Below, piece by piece: positions 1-10,095 of a stretch of DNA of 64,000 nt. Positions within the stretch are counted from its first letter, which is position 1. Each line of letters opens with the position of its first letter. Source of the stretch: Neoscytalidium dimidiatum (lineage: Eukaryota; Ascomycota; Dothideomycetes; Botryosphaeriales; Botryosphaeriaceae); NCBI GenBank assembly GCA_037367355.1, contig CM074697.1:3658001-3722000 (forward strand), read 5' to 3'. The notes below the pieces were generated by a model. It worked only from the letters and a program-made list of their open reading frames with translations, ran no database searches and was not told the origin of the DNA. A program made the translations under genes and the position numbers.

Positions 1-657
1 ACCGACCCCGTGCGGCCCGACATCAACATCATCAACGACCCGCGCAACGCCATCCTCCTGCGCTCTGACGTCCACACCCTCTTCGACCAGAAGCGCATCG
101 CCCTTGTTCCCCGATTGGCTCCACATCCCGTCTTTGTTGTCCATGTCTTGGCCGCCGGCAGCTCATCCGAGCTGGTCAATCTATACCACAGCGTAGCGCT
201 TCAGCCGCTGCACGCTGTTGCCATCGAGTTCCTCTTTGCACGCTTCGCATGGACCGTTTTCGCATACACGACGCACTTCCTAGCGCAGGGCGTTCCGCGC
301 GTCCTGACGATGGTGCAGGACGGCGAGCCGCGCACCCTAGAGCTGCCCGCCGCCCGTTGCAAGGCCCTCGCATTCCCTGCCCCCGCGCGCTCCAAGTCCC
401 GCAGCAACAGCCCCCAGAAGCGCAAGCGTGACGACGGCTCTGCTGTTGACGACGACGACAGCGAGGACGAGCCCGTCCGCGGCCGGAAGCGGCGGCGGAG
501 CTTCGAGATTGCGTCGTCATTTGACAGGAGCAGCGACGACCGCGGGACGCCGGACACCATTGTCGACGACTCGGAACTATGTGCTCCTAATGACAAGCAC
601 ACTACCACGCAGCGCGAAGCAGTAAGTGTGAGAGACCGAGAAACGACCGACTGCTAG
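1..657 (+). CDS. HNH_2-type nuclease-domain protein, 3' part
   Basis: The frame is open from the left edge of the window, so the true start lies outside. The first ~40 residues resemble the end of the fungal HNH_2 domain: an N-D-P-R-N-A-I-L-L-R stretch, then D-V-H-T-L-F-D, which would supply the Asn and the last His of an HNH site. Members of this fungal family are mostly uncharacterised. After the domain comes a hydrophobic segment, then a disordered tail (about residues 120-215) with basic clusters (KRKRDD, GRKRRR) and an acidic run of D and E, which suggests nuclear location. The stop is TAG at 655-657. No intron is needed in the visible part. The family call is fairly firm; nuclease activity is inferred and the first part of the domain cannot be seen. 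Confidence 0.72.
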   Translation, partial: TDPVRPDINIINDPRNAILLRSDVHTLFDQKRIALVPRLAPHPVFVVHVLAAGSSSELVNLYHSVALQPLHAVAIEFLFARFAWTVFAYTTHFLAQGVPRVLTMVQDGEPRTLELPAARCKALAFPAPARSKSRSNSPQKRKRDDGSAVDDDDSEDEPVRGRKRRRSFEIASSFDRSSDDRGTPDTIVDDSELCAPNDKHTTTQREAVSVRDRETTDC

Positions 658-1809
658 CTGGCACTGGCAGTAAGGCCCGGTCTGTCACACCTATGTAAGG
701 GACGAGCAAAATCCTATTGATAGTAATTGATTCATCCACGCGAAAATGGCGGCAGCTCGGCCAATCGGACTACGACGACATGCATGCTAGTAAGGCCTTC
801 AGGCAGGCGGTAGATCTCGGCAGGTTCCCCTATGATATCTGGGGTCTGAAAGAGCTCGGACTATGTCCTCTGATATTCACGTCGGAATCGCTCATCGGCA
901 TGCTATCCAAGGTATCGAAAGCGCTTAATTCTCTCCGAATTCATCACTGTTCTTTGAGGCACGCCGCGGAACTTATACCGGGAAATGCGAATAATGGCCT
1001 TTGAAGCCCTGAGTCATCTGCAATCCGGTTTCAATTGGGAGCCTGACCAATAGAACCTTATGATGAGTCAACACATCCCTGAAAAGGATCGTTGGGGTCT
1101 TCAATGCAGTCCGGACAAAGTGGAGCACATTATCGTCCAAAAAATCAGCTCGTACATCGAAGCTGCAGTTCCAAAATTTATGATCACATCCTCAAATAAG
1201 TAGATGTCATCCCTCCCCTTAAATCCTACGAATCCGGTATCTCCTGAAGAGGCCAGGCTGCAAAGACCGTGTTTCTTGCTTGTGAGCCGCTATTGAGAGC
1301 CCGGTCTTTTCTCAAATAGTGGTTCTAGACTCAGCCCTTTCATCCTGGTAGCCTTTGTTATCATTCTGTAGAGCAATGAAGTATTCTCGGATATTCAAAT
1401 TGAGGATCACGGATGATTATGACTTGGAAGATTGAAACAGCACCGTCCGCAGGGCATCGAGTGACGAAGTGTAATACGACACTCTAGGGAAGCAGCGACT
1501 ACAAGGCAGTTCGGGTTGATTGAAGGCAGATGTAAGGAAGACCCAGAACGAAAGCATTCCTGTGGAATCGAACAGTGGCTGGCCAATTGCGGAAGACGAT
1601 CAGGTAAGAAGCCCTGTCCAACCTGTAAATTTAACCGATGCCACATTGCCGTCGACTTCCTTGCGATACCTGCTGAAGGGAAAGCACAGTGACTTGACAG
1701 TATTTGCCCAAGGCGAAGGTCTCCTCCCTTGGATCTAGCATACATGCGTCTATGATTGCCGCACTTTCCGGAAATCATCCGCAGCTCATTGCCCAGATCC
1801 TATCAGTAT
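658..1809. other. Intergenic, possible relics
   Basis: No gene is supported. Around 1540-1690 the plus strand reads a short Cys-rich stretch (C-x2-C then C-H) followed by a stop, which could be the remnant of a decayed gene. Stops occur often in all frames. Confidence 0.4.
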
Positions 1810-2536
1810 TCACCGTGTAAGACAGAAAAAGAACGGGCCAGATCCCCGATAGTATTTGCCTGTCAATATACCCAGCACCGCCGTATCCGAAATCTTGCGG
1901 AAATGAATGATAAGAGGGTGGTCATCGCAAAACAGTGCTGCAGATACTACGCCTCTCCATTTCGCTTCAATGACCTGTCTTTCCGGATTATTACAAGCAG
2001 CCCCGCAAGACACCACAACATGCGGTCCGTATCATCCTCCAAGTATTTGGGCGCCCACCCTTTCGCTGTTCGGGCAGCCAATGTGTATACACATCCATGC
2101 GGAAGAAGCTGGAAGAAGGAACTCACCTCTCCATTTCCCCATTCGTCCAACCACCTTTTTCTTGTACCCCGGTCGCCTCTCGTGTATACGGAAACCACGA
2201 TTGGTTGCACATCATCCTCGCTTCGGAAGGCCATACCGACCCAGTTGATAGAGCTTAGCCAATTATGAACCGGGTGTCCAGTGTGGAATCCGGTCGAGGA
2301 CCATTCACCGAGGAGTTCTTGAGGCGCAAGCGGAGGGAGGGCGTCTGCAACATCGTACAGCTCGCAGATCTGGAACTGTGCGTTCGGATCCTTAGTAGCA
2401 GCTGCGATGAGCTCCGAAGCGCGTAACTGCGCTTTTGTCGTTGTTGGTCTTTCGCTGTTGGTCAGCCGTACCGAACGGAGGAAGAGGGAGAAGCGCTAAC
2501 GGCTCACAGGGAGCTCTGGTCGCCCGAAAGAGTCAT
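1810..2536 (-). CDS. GXWXG / DUF4334 domain protein
   Basis: Three exons read on the minus strand: 2536-2508, 2454-2127 and 1974-1810, giving 174 codons (173 aa) with the frame kept at both junctions. Introns are 53 nt (GTGAGC...CAACAG) and 152 nt (GTGAGT...GACAG). Residues ~45-118 match the GXWXG domain: L-L-G-E-W, then F-x-T-G-H-P, N-W-V-G, F-R-S-x-D-D-V-x-P-I-V and a W-x-x-E-W-G end. Residues ~121-170 match DUF4334: W-R-G-V-V-S-A, D-D-x-P-L-I, H-F-R-K and a C-terminal F-F-F-C-L-T-R. The two domains occur together in small fungal and bacterial proteins of unknown biochemical role. The motif reads G-E-W-S-S-T-G, so the last glycine of GXWXG is displaced. The start ATG at 2536 sits in a very short first exon and is the least certain part. 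A single ORF search would miss this gene because no exon exceeds 110 codons. Confidence 0.8.
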
Positions 2537-3170
2537 CGTTGATTATTATGACCGCCTTCATGCCACATCGGCACTGGGCTGCGGGAATGACGTTTAAAAC
2601 AGACGCAGAGAGACCAGCAAGTCGACGAAGAGGGTGGGTGGTCAAAGGCAGATTTTCTGATTAGTTATCAGCCCAGCAAACCTCTGCGCTGTACTCTTCT
2701 TCTTTCGCCGAGCGGCCTTGTGAGATTCCAGAGTGACGGCTACGTATAGCTTTGGTGAGGACATCCCACGCGCTGTTTGTATTTGAGCCAGTACATAACG
2801 CATATGATCATGGGGACTATACAAATGGCGTAGCGGGTTTGATCAACTCTGGGTTGGCGGACATCTGCACAATCCGCACGACTCACTTCTGAGCAACATT
2901 CACAAGATAAATTGAGTCAGTCAGTCCCGGTGTCTGCAGATCTCGTGTAGCCCTGTCGGCGTATCCACAATTTACGTTCTAGGCCCTCATCGAAGCTCTC
3001 CCCTACGTCCGCAACCGAAACCAAAGGTATCCAGCCCGGTACCGAAGAGAACGCGTCCTAGTATAAGTCTCTGGGGGTCTAGAACATTGAGTCGACAAAG
3101 TCTTTATTCTTCGATATATCGTTCTTGTCCCCGCGTTCACCCTTAGCATTTCCGTCCTTCACTATCTCTC
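2537..3170. other. Intergenic between two minus-strand genes
   Basis: This holds the promoter side of the GXWXG gene and the 3' side of the hydrolase gene. No conserved coding sequence or repeat was seen. Confidence 0.4.
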
Positions 3171-5023
3171 TTACGCCCCAAACTTGGGCGGAATGATCGG
3201 CAAGGTCACATAATTCCTCAACTTGGGCCCAAACACAACATGATTAACGCCCCTCAATTTCTCTTCGCTCCTATCCTCCGGGTGGTTATGCAAGAAAATC
3301 CCGCTACCCTGCGTATCCCCACTCGCGACCTCAAACACCAGCTTCCCACCCTTCTCCACCACTACCTGCGTCGGCCACACCTCGACATCGACGCCATAAA
3401 CCTCGCCAGGGATGACGGGTAAGCGATCCGTGCTGAGGTATTCACGCCAAGGGAGGTACGGACGATGTTTCGGGTGGTCCGGATTAGTCTTACGTAGGGA
3501 GACGCGGAGCCAGCCTTTCGTGAGCGGGACTGGATCGCCCGCGGTGCCTGTGTAGAAGACCTCCTTGCCGTCCGGCGAGATGTGGCGGAGGGTGACGAAG
3601 AGGTCGATGTCGGAGGGCGTCGGGCCGGTAGCGTCGGCGGAGACGGACACGTTGAGGTGGGCGAGCACATTGCCTGTGATTTCTGTCTCCTCTTCGAAGG
3701 GCGGGGTTGTGAATTGGATGGCGCTCGGGTTCTCGAGCGTGCCGAGAGCGCGGTAGGAGAGCTTCTTAGGAGGAGTGTGGATGGGCTCGACGCGCGTGAG
3801 CTGCTTGTCTGGAGTGAGGTAGAAGTTGGTCCACTTGGTACGGGCGATGGGCCACTCGCTTTCGGTGCGGCGCGGGTAAGCTTTTTCAGCCTGGGCATCG
3901 TTGAAGCCAACATCGCCTTTGCGCAGGACGATGTCGACGGGCGGTACTTTGCCCTTGATGGACCAACCGACTCGGTCGTCTCCCTTGAGGAAGGCGTCCA
4001 GGAAGCTGCGCTGGACTTCTACCTCTTCTGAGTAATAGAAGGGGAGATCGTGGCGGCCTGTGATCATGCGGAGGTACTTGAATTCTGAACCGGCGTTCAC
4101 GAAGCCCTCGACATTGCCGCGCAGGTGGAGTAGGATGCCGCCCCAGTTACCAACGGAGAGCAGCGGCACTTCGATATCTGCCATGTCATACTCTTTGGAA
4201 GCATAGTACGGTTCGTCGCGGTAGTGATTGGCAGCGTTGTCGATATTTTGGTCCTGGCGGTTCTTTGCCAGTTCCTCTTCGCTGAGGTCGCCCTCGATAG
4301 TATCCGGTCCCCAGTTCCTCGCTGCGCGGCCGGGGCGGCCGTACTGATTTGTGATGACCTGGCGGTCCCACCAGAATTTGATAAAGCTGTTGGACAGGAT
4401 ACCACCATGCCTGCAGCGGTCACGGTAGTAATCTGACATTCCCTCCCATGGAATTATTGCAGATAGACCCTTAGGTTTGCGGGCGGCCACGCGCCATTGC
4501 GAACCGGCATAGTACGAGATTCCCAGCAAACCAATCTTTCCGGACGACCACGGCTGCTCAGCTGCCCACTCGACCACATCAAAGAAAGCCTCGCTGGTGC
4601 CCCGCGACATGGTGTCCAACAGACCAGGCGACTGTCCCAAGCCGCGCTCGTCAGCGCGAACCACTGCATAGCCATGCGTGGTCCAGAATTTGGGATCAGG
4701 CGTCTCCCAAGCAGAATGATCGGAGTGGTGTTCGGGGTTGACTTCGGAGTAGGACTTCGCGTGGAAACTTGGCGCTGTGTGAGTTACCTTGCATAATGGC
4801 GGGGTAGCTTTGAGCTCTCTGGAGCTTACTCTTTGTAGTGGATGTCCTTTCCGTAGGGCCCGTAAGTCACCAACACCGGAACCTTCCCTGAGTCCTTTGG
4901 ACGGTACACGTTTACCCGGCAAAGACCCTCGCTCGATTTCAATTGCACGGTTGCATTCTGCTCAAAGATGTACGGGAACGACTTTTCGTCAATTGTATAG
5001 ATGTCCTTGATTTGGTTAGGCAT
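3171..5023 (-). CDS. CocE/X-Pro dipeptidyl-peptidase-like hydrolase
   Basis: Two exons, 5023-4830 and 4767-3171, are joined by a 62-nt intron (GTAAGC...CCAAG). They give 597 codons (596 aa), and the junction restores the family reading D-I-H-Y-K-D-F-H-A. The N-terminal alpha/beta-hydrolase fold (peptidase S15 type) has the oxyanion region G-P-Y-G-K-D near residue 58, A-D-E-R-G-L-G-Q-S near 104-111 and the nucleophile motif G-I-S-Y-Y-A-G with Ser149. A G-R-H-D-L-P-F-Y-Y motif is a good candidate for the catalytic His. The last ~250 residues form the jelly-roll domain typical of CocE/NonD proteins. Family members hydrolyse esters or acyl peptides; the substrate here cannot be told. No signal peptide is seen, so the enzyme is probably cytosolic. 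The length is normal for the fungal group. Confidence 0.88.
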
Positions 5024-5460
5024 GATTGCGAAGGTAGCACGGCCACGAACAGTGAAATTCTGGAAGCACTGGCAAGAAGCAAAGAACGAATGCTGTTCTT
5101 TTTGTTATTTACCTAGCTCGGCGGGCTTAGCTGACGCAATAGCCGTAGAGCCCCTCCGTCAGGGCTGGGCCGAAGAGCAGCAGACGCAGTTGCATGTGGC
5201 CGCCGAGCTTCTGGATCGGGATGTGGGGGAATTGAACGGGAACGAAGGGTCGCTTGCAGATTAGTGGCGGCCCGCAAGCCGAGGGGGGAGTCCGGATCCA
5301 CTAAAAAGCCATGGAAAGGTCGACCAGCCGCTGCATGTTTCCGAGCGGAGAGATGTGGTAACGGGCGGGTTGGGAGTGAGTGAGGGGAAATGTGTGCGAC
5401 GCTGACAGCAACAATCAAGCCCTCCTGGCCTTGGCGCTAACCATGTTAGGCTACGTCCCT

Positions 5461-5492
5461 CAACGCGTCAACGCGTCAACACGTCAACGCGT
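5461..5492. repeat. 4 x CAACGCGT tandem repeat
   Basis: Four head-to-tail copies of the octamer CAACGCGT; the third has A for G (CAACACGT). Three copies contain ACGCGT, the MluI cell-cycle box bound by the MBF complex in yeasts. The block lies 438 bp upstream of the hydrolase start. Function as a binding site is inferred. Confidence 0.75.
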
Positions 5493-7774
5493 CCTCACTT
5501 CCACCCTCACAAATCCGAAATATTTATCGTCCAGAAAGTTTTTGTCTTGCTGTCACATGAATGGAACTTCGACCCGACATCCTTCACCCCGACGGTCTTT
5601 GCCTTAATGGCCATCGTGACAAGTAACGATGGTGAACGAGCCGGCACCAGCACCTTTGGCTCTCCACGTGGCTTTCCCTTCTCCGGTTCGTCAGTGTTTT
5701 CTGTGGGCTCATATGCTTCCCCTTCCACAACCTCCACCGACTCCGATATTTCCGGAAGGATATTTTGCCCAGCGAAAGACCCTCAAAGCATTAAGCTTGC
5801 TATTACCTCGAGCTCGCGAGAGCGCTATGTGTTCTGACCTCCATCCTTTTCAGTGAAATCCAGCATTTCTCGTACTCGATCACATCATCCGGAGATCTCG
5901 GTCCATGATTTCTGACCTCCATACTGGACTATCTCAGAAACCGCAGCTAGTGGCTTCTTGGTAGCTAATGAGGCTTCTCTAGATACCCGTCCGTTTTAGA
6001 GAATAATGGAACATTTTGCAGCTGACGGGAAATCCTGCTCGAGGGGTCATGTTCGCCTCTATGATGAACTACAGCCTCAAGAATGAATAATAGCTTGATG
6101 ATTGGTAACCTGATTCGCTGTTGCTGGAGCCGCTGGTTGAGAGTTGCTGATAGAGGCAGAGACCCACAAACGTGGGTCCACAGGAGACTGCCACCCGGGG
6201 CATCGACGCTCGCGGCGAATACAACTTGAGGCTAGCTTTCAAATCAGGTGCTCTAAAATGTTTGATCTTGATTGGACACTATTGTTGCATGGCGCTTGCT
6301 CACGACAGCTTTCCCCTTATCAAATGTTGGCCAATACCAAAGAGATTTTGCGCTCTTAATCACCTCGCAGAAGCTGTTCAGGCAGGACATTCCTCTTCAC
6401 TAGTCTCGTTAACCGGAGCAGACGAATCGCGAGATGTCCTCCACATTTATTCAAAAATTTGCTGTGTTCGGTGTAAGTCAGGTGTTCCAATTTCCCTGTC
6501 CTGGTAGCGCACAAATCAATGCTGATACACATTTTCAAGGCCTCCGGATCTATTGAAAAAGCCGTCGTGTATGCCCTCTTGAGCAAGGGGTTCATTTTTG
6601 CAGACATCGCTCACAAGGGTTTCAAATTCACGTTCCGTCCGGAGATCCCGGTGAAGAGAGCGAACCTTTCTTCCAATGAGCCGCTATCCTCTGCTCTCTA
6701 AAGATAAGATGCTGTTGTCTCGTGTTTTGGTACAGTGGTGGTCGGAGAACAACCTGTTCTCGCCGAGGCCGCTATCGAGGCAAAAACTGAACGATTTATC
6801 CTGTCTGATTATGGTATGCAATCCGTGAAGGCGGATCACAGGGTAAAGAAGAAATTACGCTCACATAGCGGAACCTCGAATCACCTGAATGAGCTGTCTC
6901 GGATGTATGCTTGATTTCCTGGATGAGCATACTGAATAACCTTCTTTTCGACAGGGTGAATCAGCTTCTCTTTATTGAAACTACAGGCTTCACAACAAAA
7001 ATGAGCTCTCCACCGAGGAATGACTGCTAGTAGTTCTGGTAGAGCCTTGAAACAGGTTTCCTCGAGATTCGACCTATTAACAAAGACGGCAACTATCGTG
7101 GACTCTGGCAATTAGCCCTTCTCCGCCACCAATGTGATAACTGTCGGCCACGCAATCGCCTCTTTACATTCTCACCTTGATGAAACCGCCAACAAGTTCA
7201 TATCTATATCTTCCTTCACGACCACCCAATATGAGGTTCTGGAGACCCTTGAAGCTGGATCAGGTCAGAGGTGGCAGATGGGGCGTATAAGCAGCAAGGT
7301 TCTGGGAAAGTTTGGCGATCAGAAGAAGGCGGAAGGCGAATTCAGTTATTTCATGCATTACCTGCGTCATTACTTTTTCTCCGGATGGCTCGTCCGGTTA
7401 CGTGAAGGCAATGTGCTCTTGGGGCTTGACAGAGAATGTTCACAAAGCACTATCCGGAAGGTCTTGACTATAGAGAAGTGTTAGTGTTCGAGGCTATTGA
7501 GTTTTAGCATCTTTTCACACTGTCTCTTAGGGGGCCCCGAAGAGCAATTCTGTATCTCGATTAATTTTGTTAATATCGGAAAGACTAAGAGGATGAAGCT
7601 ACTCCAGCGTACTTATCTTGCAACCCTAACAAAGTGGATTATAGCGTTGTCTATAAGACTGGAACTCTTTTCCCTCCATGGTATATATCACAACTAAGGA
7701 GAAATGTGGGGAAAAGAGTGTGCAACAGTCTGCTGTGCCGGCGCTATCGGTGTTAAGGGTGCGTGCACGTGCCC

Positions 7775-7790
7775 CAACGCGTCAACGCGT
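7775..7790. promoter_or_regulatory. Two adjacent ACGCGT (MCB-like) boxes
   Basis: Two tandem copies of CAACGCGT end 138 bp before the ATG of the acidic protein gene at 7929, a normal distance for a fungal promoter element. MBF (Mbp1/Swi6) binds this hexamer in yeast to drive G1/S genes. A CCATA pentamer repeat (about 7813-7834) lies between the boxes and the start codon. The sequence is certain; regulation is inferred. Confidence 0.45.
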
Positions 7791-7928
7791 CGCGCGGGCG
7801 GCAGATGGAATCCCATACCATACCATACCATACTGTTGAGTATATGCTGTTCCACAGTTCAACCCGGCTATCTGAGAGTCCGCCAGACCAAACTCTGTTA
7901 GCGTTTCCTGGCATCCTCATTACGTCTT

Positions 7929-9725
7929 ATGATGCCCTCAAGCACTCGCAAGAGAGCAACCGCCGACACCAGCATTTACTTGTCCGGGACTGCTACTCAC
8001 CAACCGAAGGACCCTAAAGCGCCGAAGAGACGCACCGTTTCTCAACCGCTATTGCGAAATAGAAGGCGGGGTAAGCAAATCACTCTCACGCAGATCGAAC
8101 GAGGTACACCTTTCTATGGAGCTACGATAGCCGATTCCGAAGATGAAGTCGAAGAACCACGGCCGAGAAAGAGGGCACGGCGCATTTCGGCCCTCCCTGG
8201 AAAAACTGAGTCCCAGAATACGCTCACTCAGATTGGATGGGTTTCGACCATTCCACCGTCGGATAGCGAAGAAGACGAAGAGGACAGCAAGACCAGTGAC
8301 CAGGATGACGACGACTCGAACATAGTACAGCCTTCGGACGAAGATGAGGCCGAAGACGGAGAGGTAGCAGAGGAAGCTCTAGAACCGGGATCGAGGATAA
8401 TTCCACCATCGGACGATGAATTTGAAGGATTTTCTGATGGCGATGATATCGTAACTGGGACGAATGAAGAAATGGAACGTACGGTGGAAGATGAGCGAAC
8501 TCATGGGACTAGAGGCGTGCGCGTATTGGAAGATCAAGAAGGCACGAGACAAGCCAGGCCATCCGTTAACCCCAAACCACCTGAAATGCAACCGCATACA
8601 CCACGGAAGGTCCGAAGGCTCGAGATTCCATCCTCCCAATCTCCACCCGTAACTCCACTGTCAGCAATCCACACTCACGAGCGACGGCGCCTGCTGCGAT
8701 CGCCATTGCAACCGCTTTCTGCCAATCCACAGGGACTGCTGAATACTCCTTCGAGGTCAAGACTGGATGCATTTTCACCGACGAATCACAGCAGTAGAAA
8801 GACGGTCATGTTTCGGGAACAACCCACAGTTTTGCCTTCGGGTAATCAATCACATCGCCTCAGTCCAGCTGTAGTTGTGGACTCTGAAGATGAGGATGAG
8901 GGAGATGAAGACCGGGGGGAAGAAGACGACGTCACTGGAGCTGTGGCCGGAATAGACATCGGCCAAGAGACTCAAGCGTACATCCGCCGCATCGACTTCA
9001 ACTGCACCTCTGTGCGAACAACAACAGAGACCAGCCCAGTTTCACACGCAGAAAACAAGCAATCGCCCGATCCTGCTGTCCCATCAAGCTCAGTCATCAA
9101 ATCCTTCAACTTCGATGAAGACCCCAACGAATTGGCCTCGCCTCAGCCGCCGCAAACACAATATCAACCTCCTTCTGTCGACACCATAACCCCCCACGCA
9201 ATCAAACGCGAACCACAATCCCAAATTCCCCTATCCAACCTTCAACCTTCTGACCCACCGTACAACACCGACCAAACCCCAGCCTCCTCTCCCCACCCCT
9301 CTCAAATCAGTACAACGGCCAGCACGACGCAAAACACGCCACACAACGAGGAGCCCGACCTGTCTTCTCCAACGATGCACGAGAACTACTATACATTACC
9401 GGCTTCCCAGCCCGCGCAGCTGCACCTCAAACAGATACTCCTGCGGCCGCAGACGCTAGCGTCGCAGCAGCAGCACCCGTCGCAGGTTTCAACGCAGGAT
9501 GTCACGACGCAGGGTTCCGTGGGGGAACGGGTACCGGATTCGCAGGGTGCCGAGGTGAGGGAGGAGACGGTGGTGACGGCGGGGCCGGGACGCGGGCGGA
9601 GAGGTGTGCAGGGGCTAGTGACAGCGACGCAATTGTTGCCCGAGGGGGGTTTGGACGGTTATTCGCTGCCGCCGCCGCCGCCGTGGACGCAGACGCAGGA
9701 AGAGACGGAAGATGAGGATGAGTAG
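7929..9725 (+). CDS. Acidic, disordered nuclear-type protein
   Basis: Single-exon gene of 598 aa starting at a double ATG. I do not recognise a catalytic domain. A conserved-looking N-terminal region carries two L-T-Q-I motifs (Q-I-T-L-T-Q-I near residue 50 and Q-N-T-L-T-Q-I near 96), each followed by an acidic Ser/Asp/Glu stretch. They recall PCNA-interacting Q-x-x-L motifs but lack the aromatic pair. Basic clusters (RKRARR near 80, HTPRKVRRLE in the middle) could act as nuclear signals. A V-V-V-D-S-E-D-E-D segment near residue 315 fits a SUMO-interacting motif. The C-terminal third is Gln/Ser/Thr/Pro-rich and ends with a proline run and an E-x-E-D-E-D-E tail. Paired MCB boxes upstream suggest S-phase expression, so a role in DNA replication or repair is a reasonable guess only. 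Confidence 0.75.
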   Translation: MMPSSTRKRATADTSIYLSGTATHQPKDPKAPKRRTVSQPLLRNRRRGKQITLTQIERGTPFYGATIADSEDEVEEPRPRKRARRISALPGKTESQNTLTQIGWVSTIPPSDSEEDEEDSKTSDQDDDDSNIVQPSDEDEAEDGEVAEEALEPGSRIIPPSDDEFEGFSDGDDIVTGTNEEMERTVEDERTHGTRGVRVLEDQEGTRQARPSVNPKPPEMQPHTPRKVRRLEIPSSQSPPVTPLSAIHTHERRRLLRSPLQPLSANPQGLLNTPSRSRLDAFSPTNHSSRKTVMFREQPTVLPSGNQSHRLSPAVVVDSEDEDEGDEDRGEEDDVTGAVAGIDIGQETQAYIRRIDFNCTSVRTTTETSPVSHAENKQSPDPAVPSSSVIKSFNFDEDPNELASPQPPQTQYQPPSVDTITPHAIKREPQSQIPLSNLQPSDPPYNTDQTPASSPHPSQISTTASTTQNTPHNEEPDLSSPTMHENYYTLPASQPAQLHLKQILLRPQTLASQQQHPSQVSTQDVTTQGSVGERVPDSQGAEVREETVVTAGPGRGRRGVQGLVTATQLLPEGGLDGYSLPPPPPWTQTQEETEDEDE

Positions 9726-9992
9726 ACGAAAAGATTTATACCAGCGGCGGTGTTGGATAGAGTAAGAACAATGCATGGCATAAGAGTAATATGTAAGATT
9801 TAGATTTTTCTACCAACGGGAGACAGTGTCGTGAGCCTCGCCTATATGCGCTACAGCTACCCACCTTTCCCCAACGCAATACCATCTTATCCCTCCATGC
9901 TCCCCAGAGCTGACGCAATGTGAATCTACAAACACTGAGAGCAAGTCAGCACGGAGATCCCGAAGTTTCCTTGCGATCATGAGGACAGGAAA

Positions 9993-10095
9993 TTGAGATC
10001 CATATCAGAGTTTCAAGTGCGCCAGTTCTAATCAATCTTGATCATATGGGGTTGAAACATATTTTGGAAAACGCAAATCATCATTCGAATCTCCA
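9993..10095 (-). ncRNA. Candidate intronic C/D-box snoRNA
   Basis: On the minus strand a box C (ATGATGA, 10084-10078) and a box D (CTGA, 10008-10005) lie ~70 nt apart. They are enclosed by a 5-bp complement (GAGAT at 10093-10089 with ATCTC at 9999-9995). The element sits inside an apparent 224-nt intron, ~65 nt before the acceptor, the spacing typical of intronic snoRNAs. A weak C'-like TGATTAG is present. The guide region upstream of box D could not be matched to rRNA from memory, so the target is unknown. The stem is short and 4-5 nt from the boxes, so this stays a candidate. Confidence 0.35.

Larger units (their letters stand above)
5024..7928. other. Decayed or non-coding stretch
   Basis: Nearly 3 kb without a convincing gene. 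It contains many short open segments (for example plus strand 7134-7484 and 6519-6701, minus strand 5737-5507) that look like pieces of old coding sequence, but none carries a domain I recognise and splicing does not join them sensibly. It is bounded by two short ACGCGT-containing repeat blocks (5461-5492 and 7775-7790), entered separately. Confidence 0.45.
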
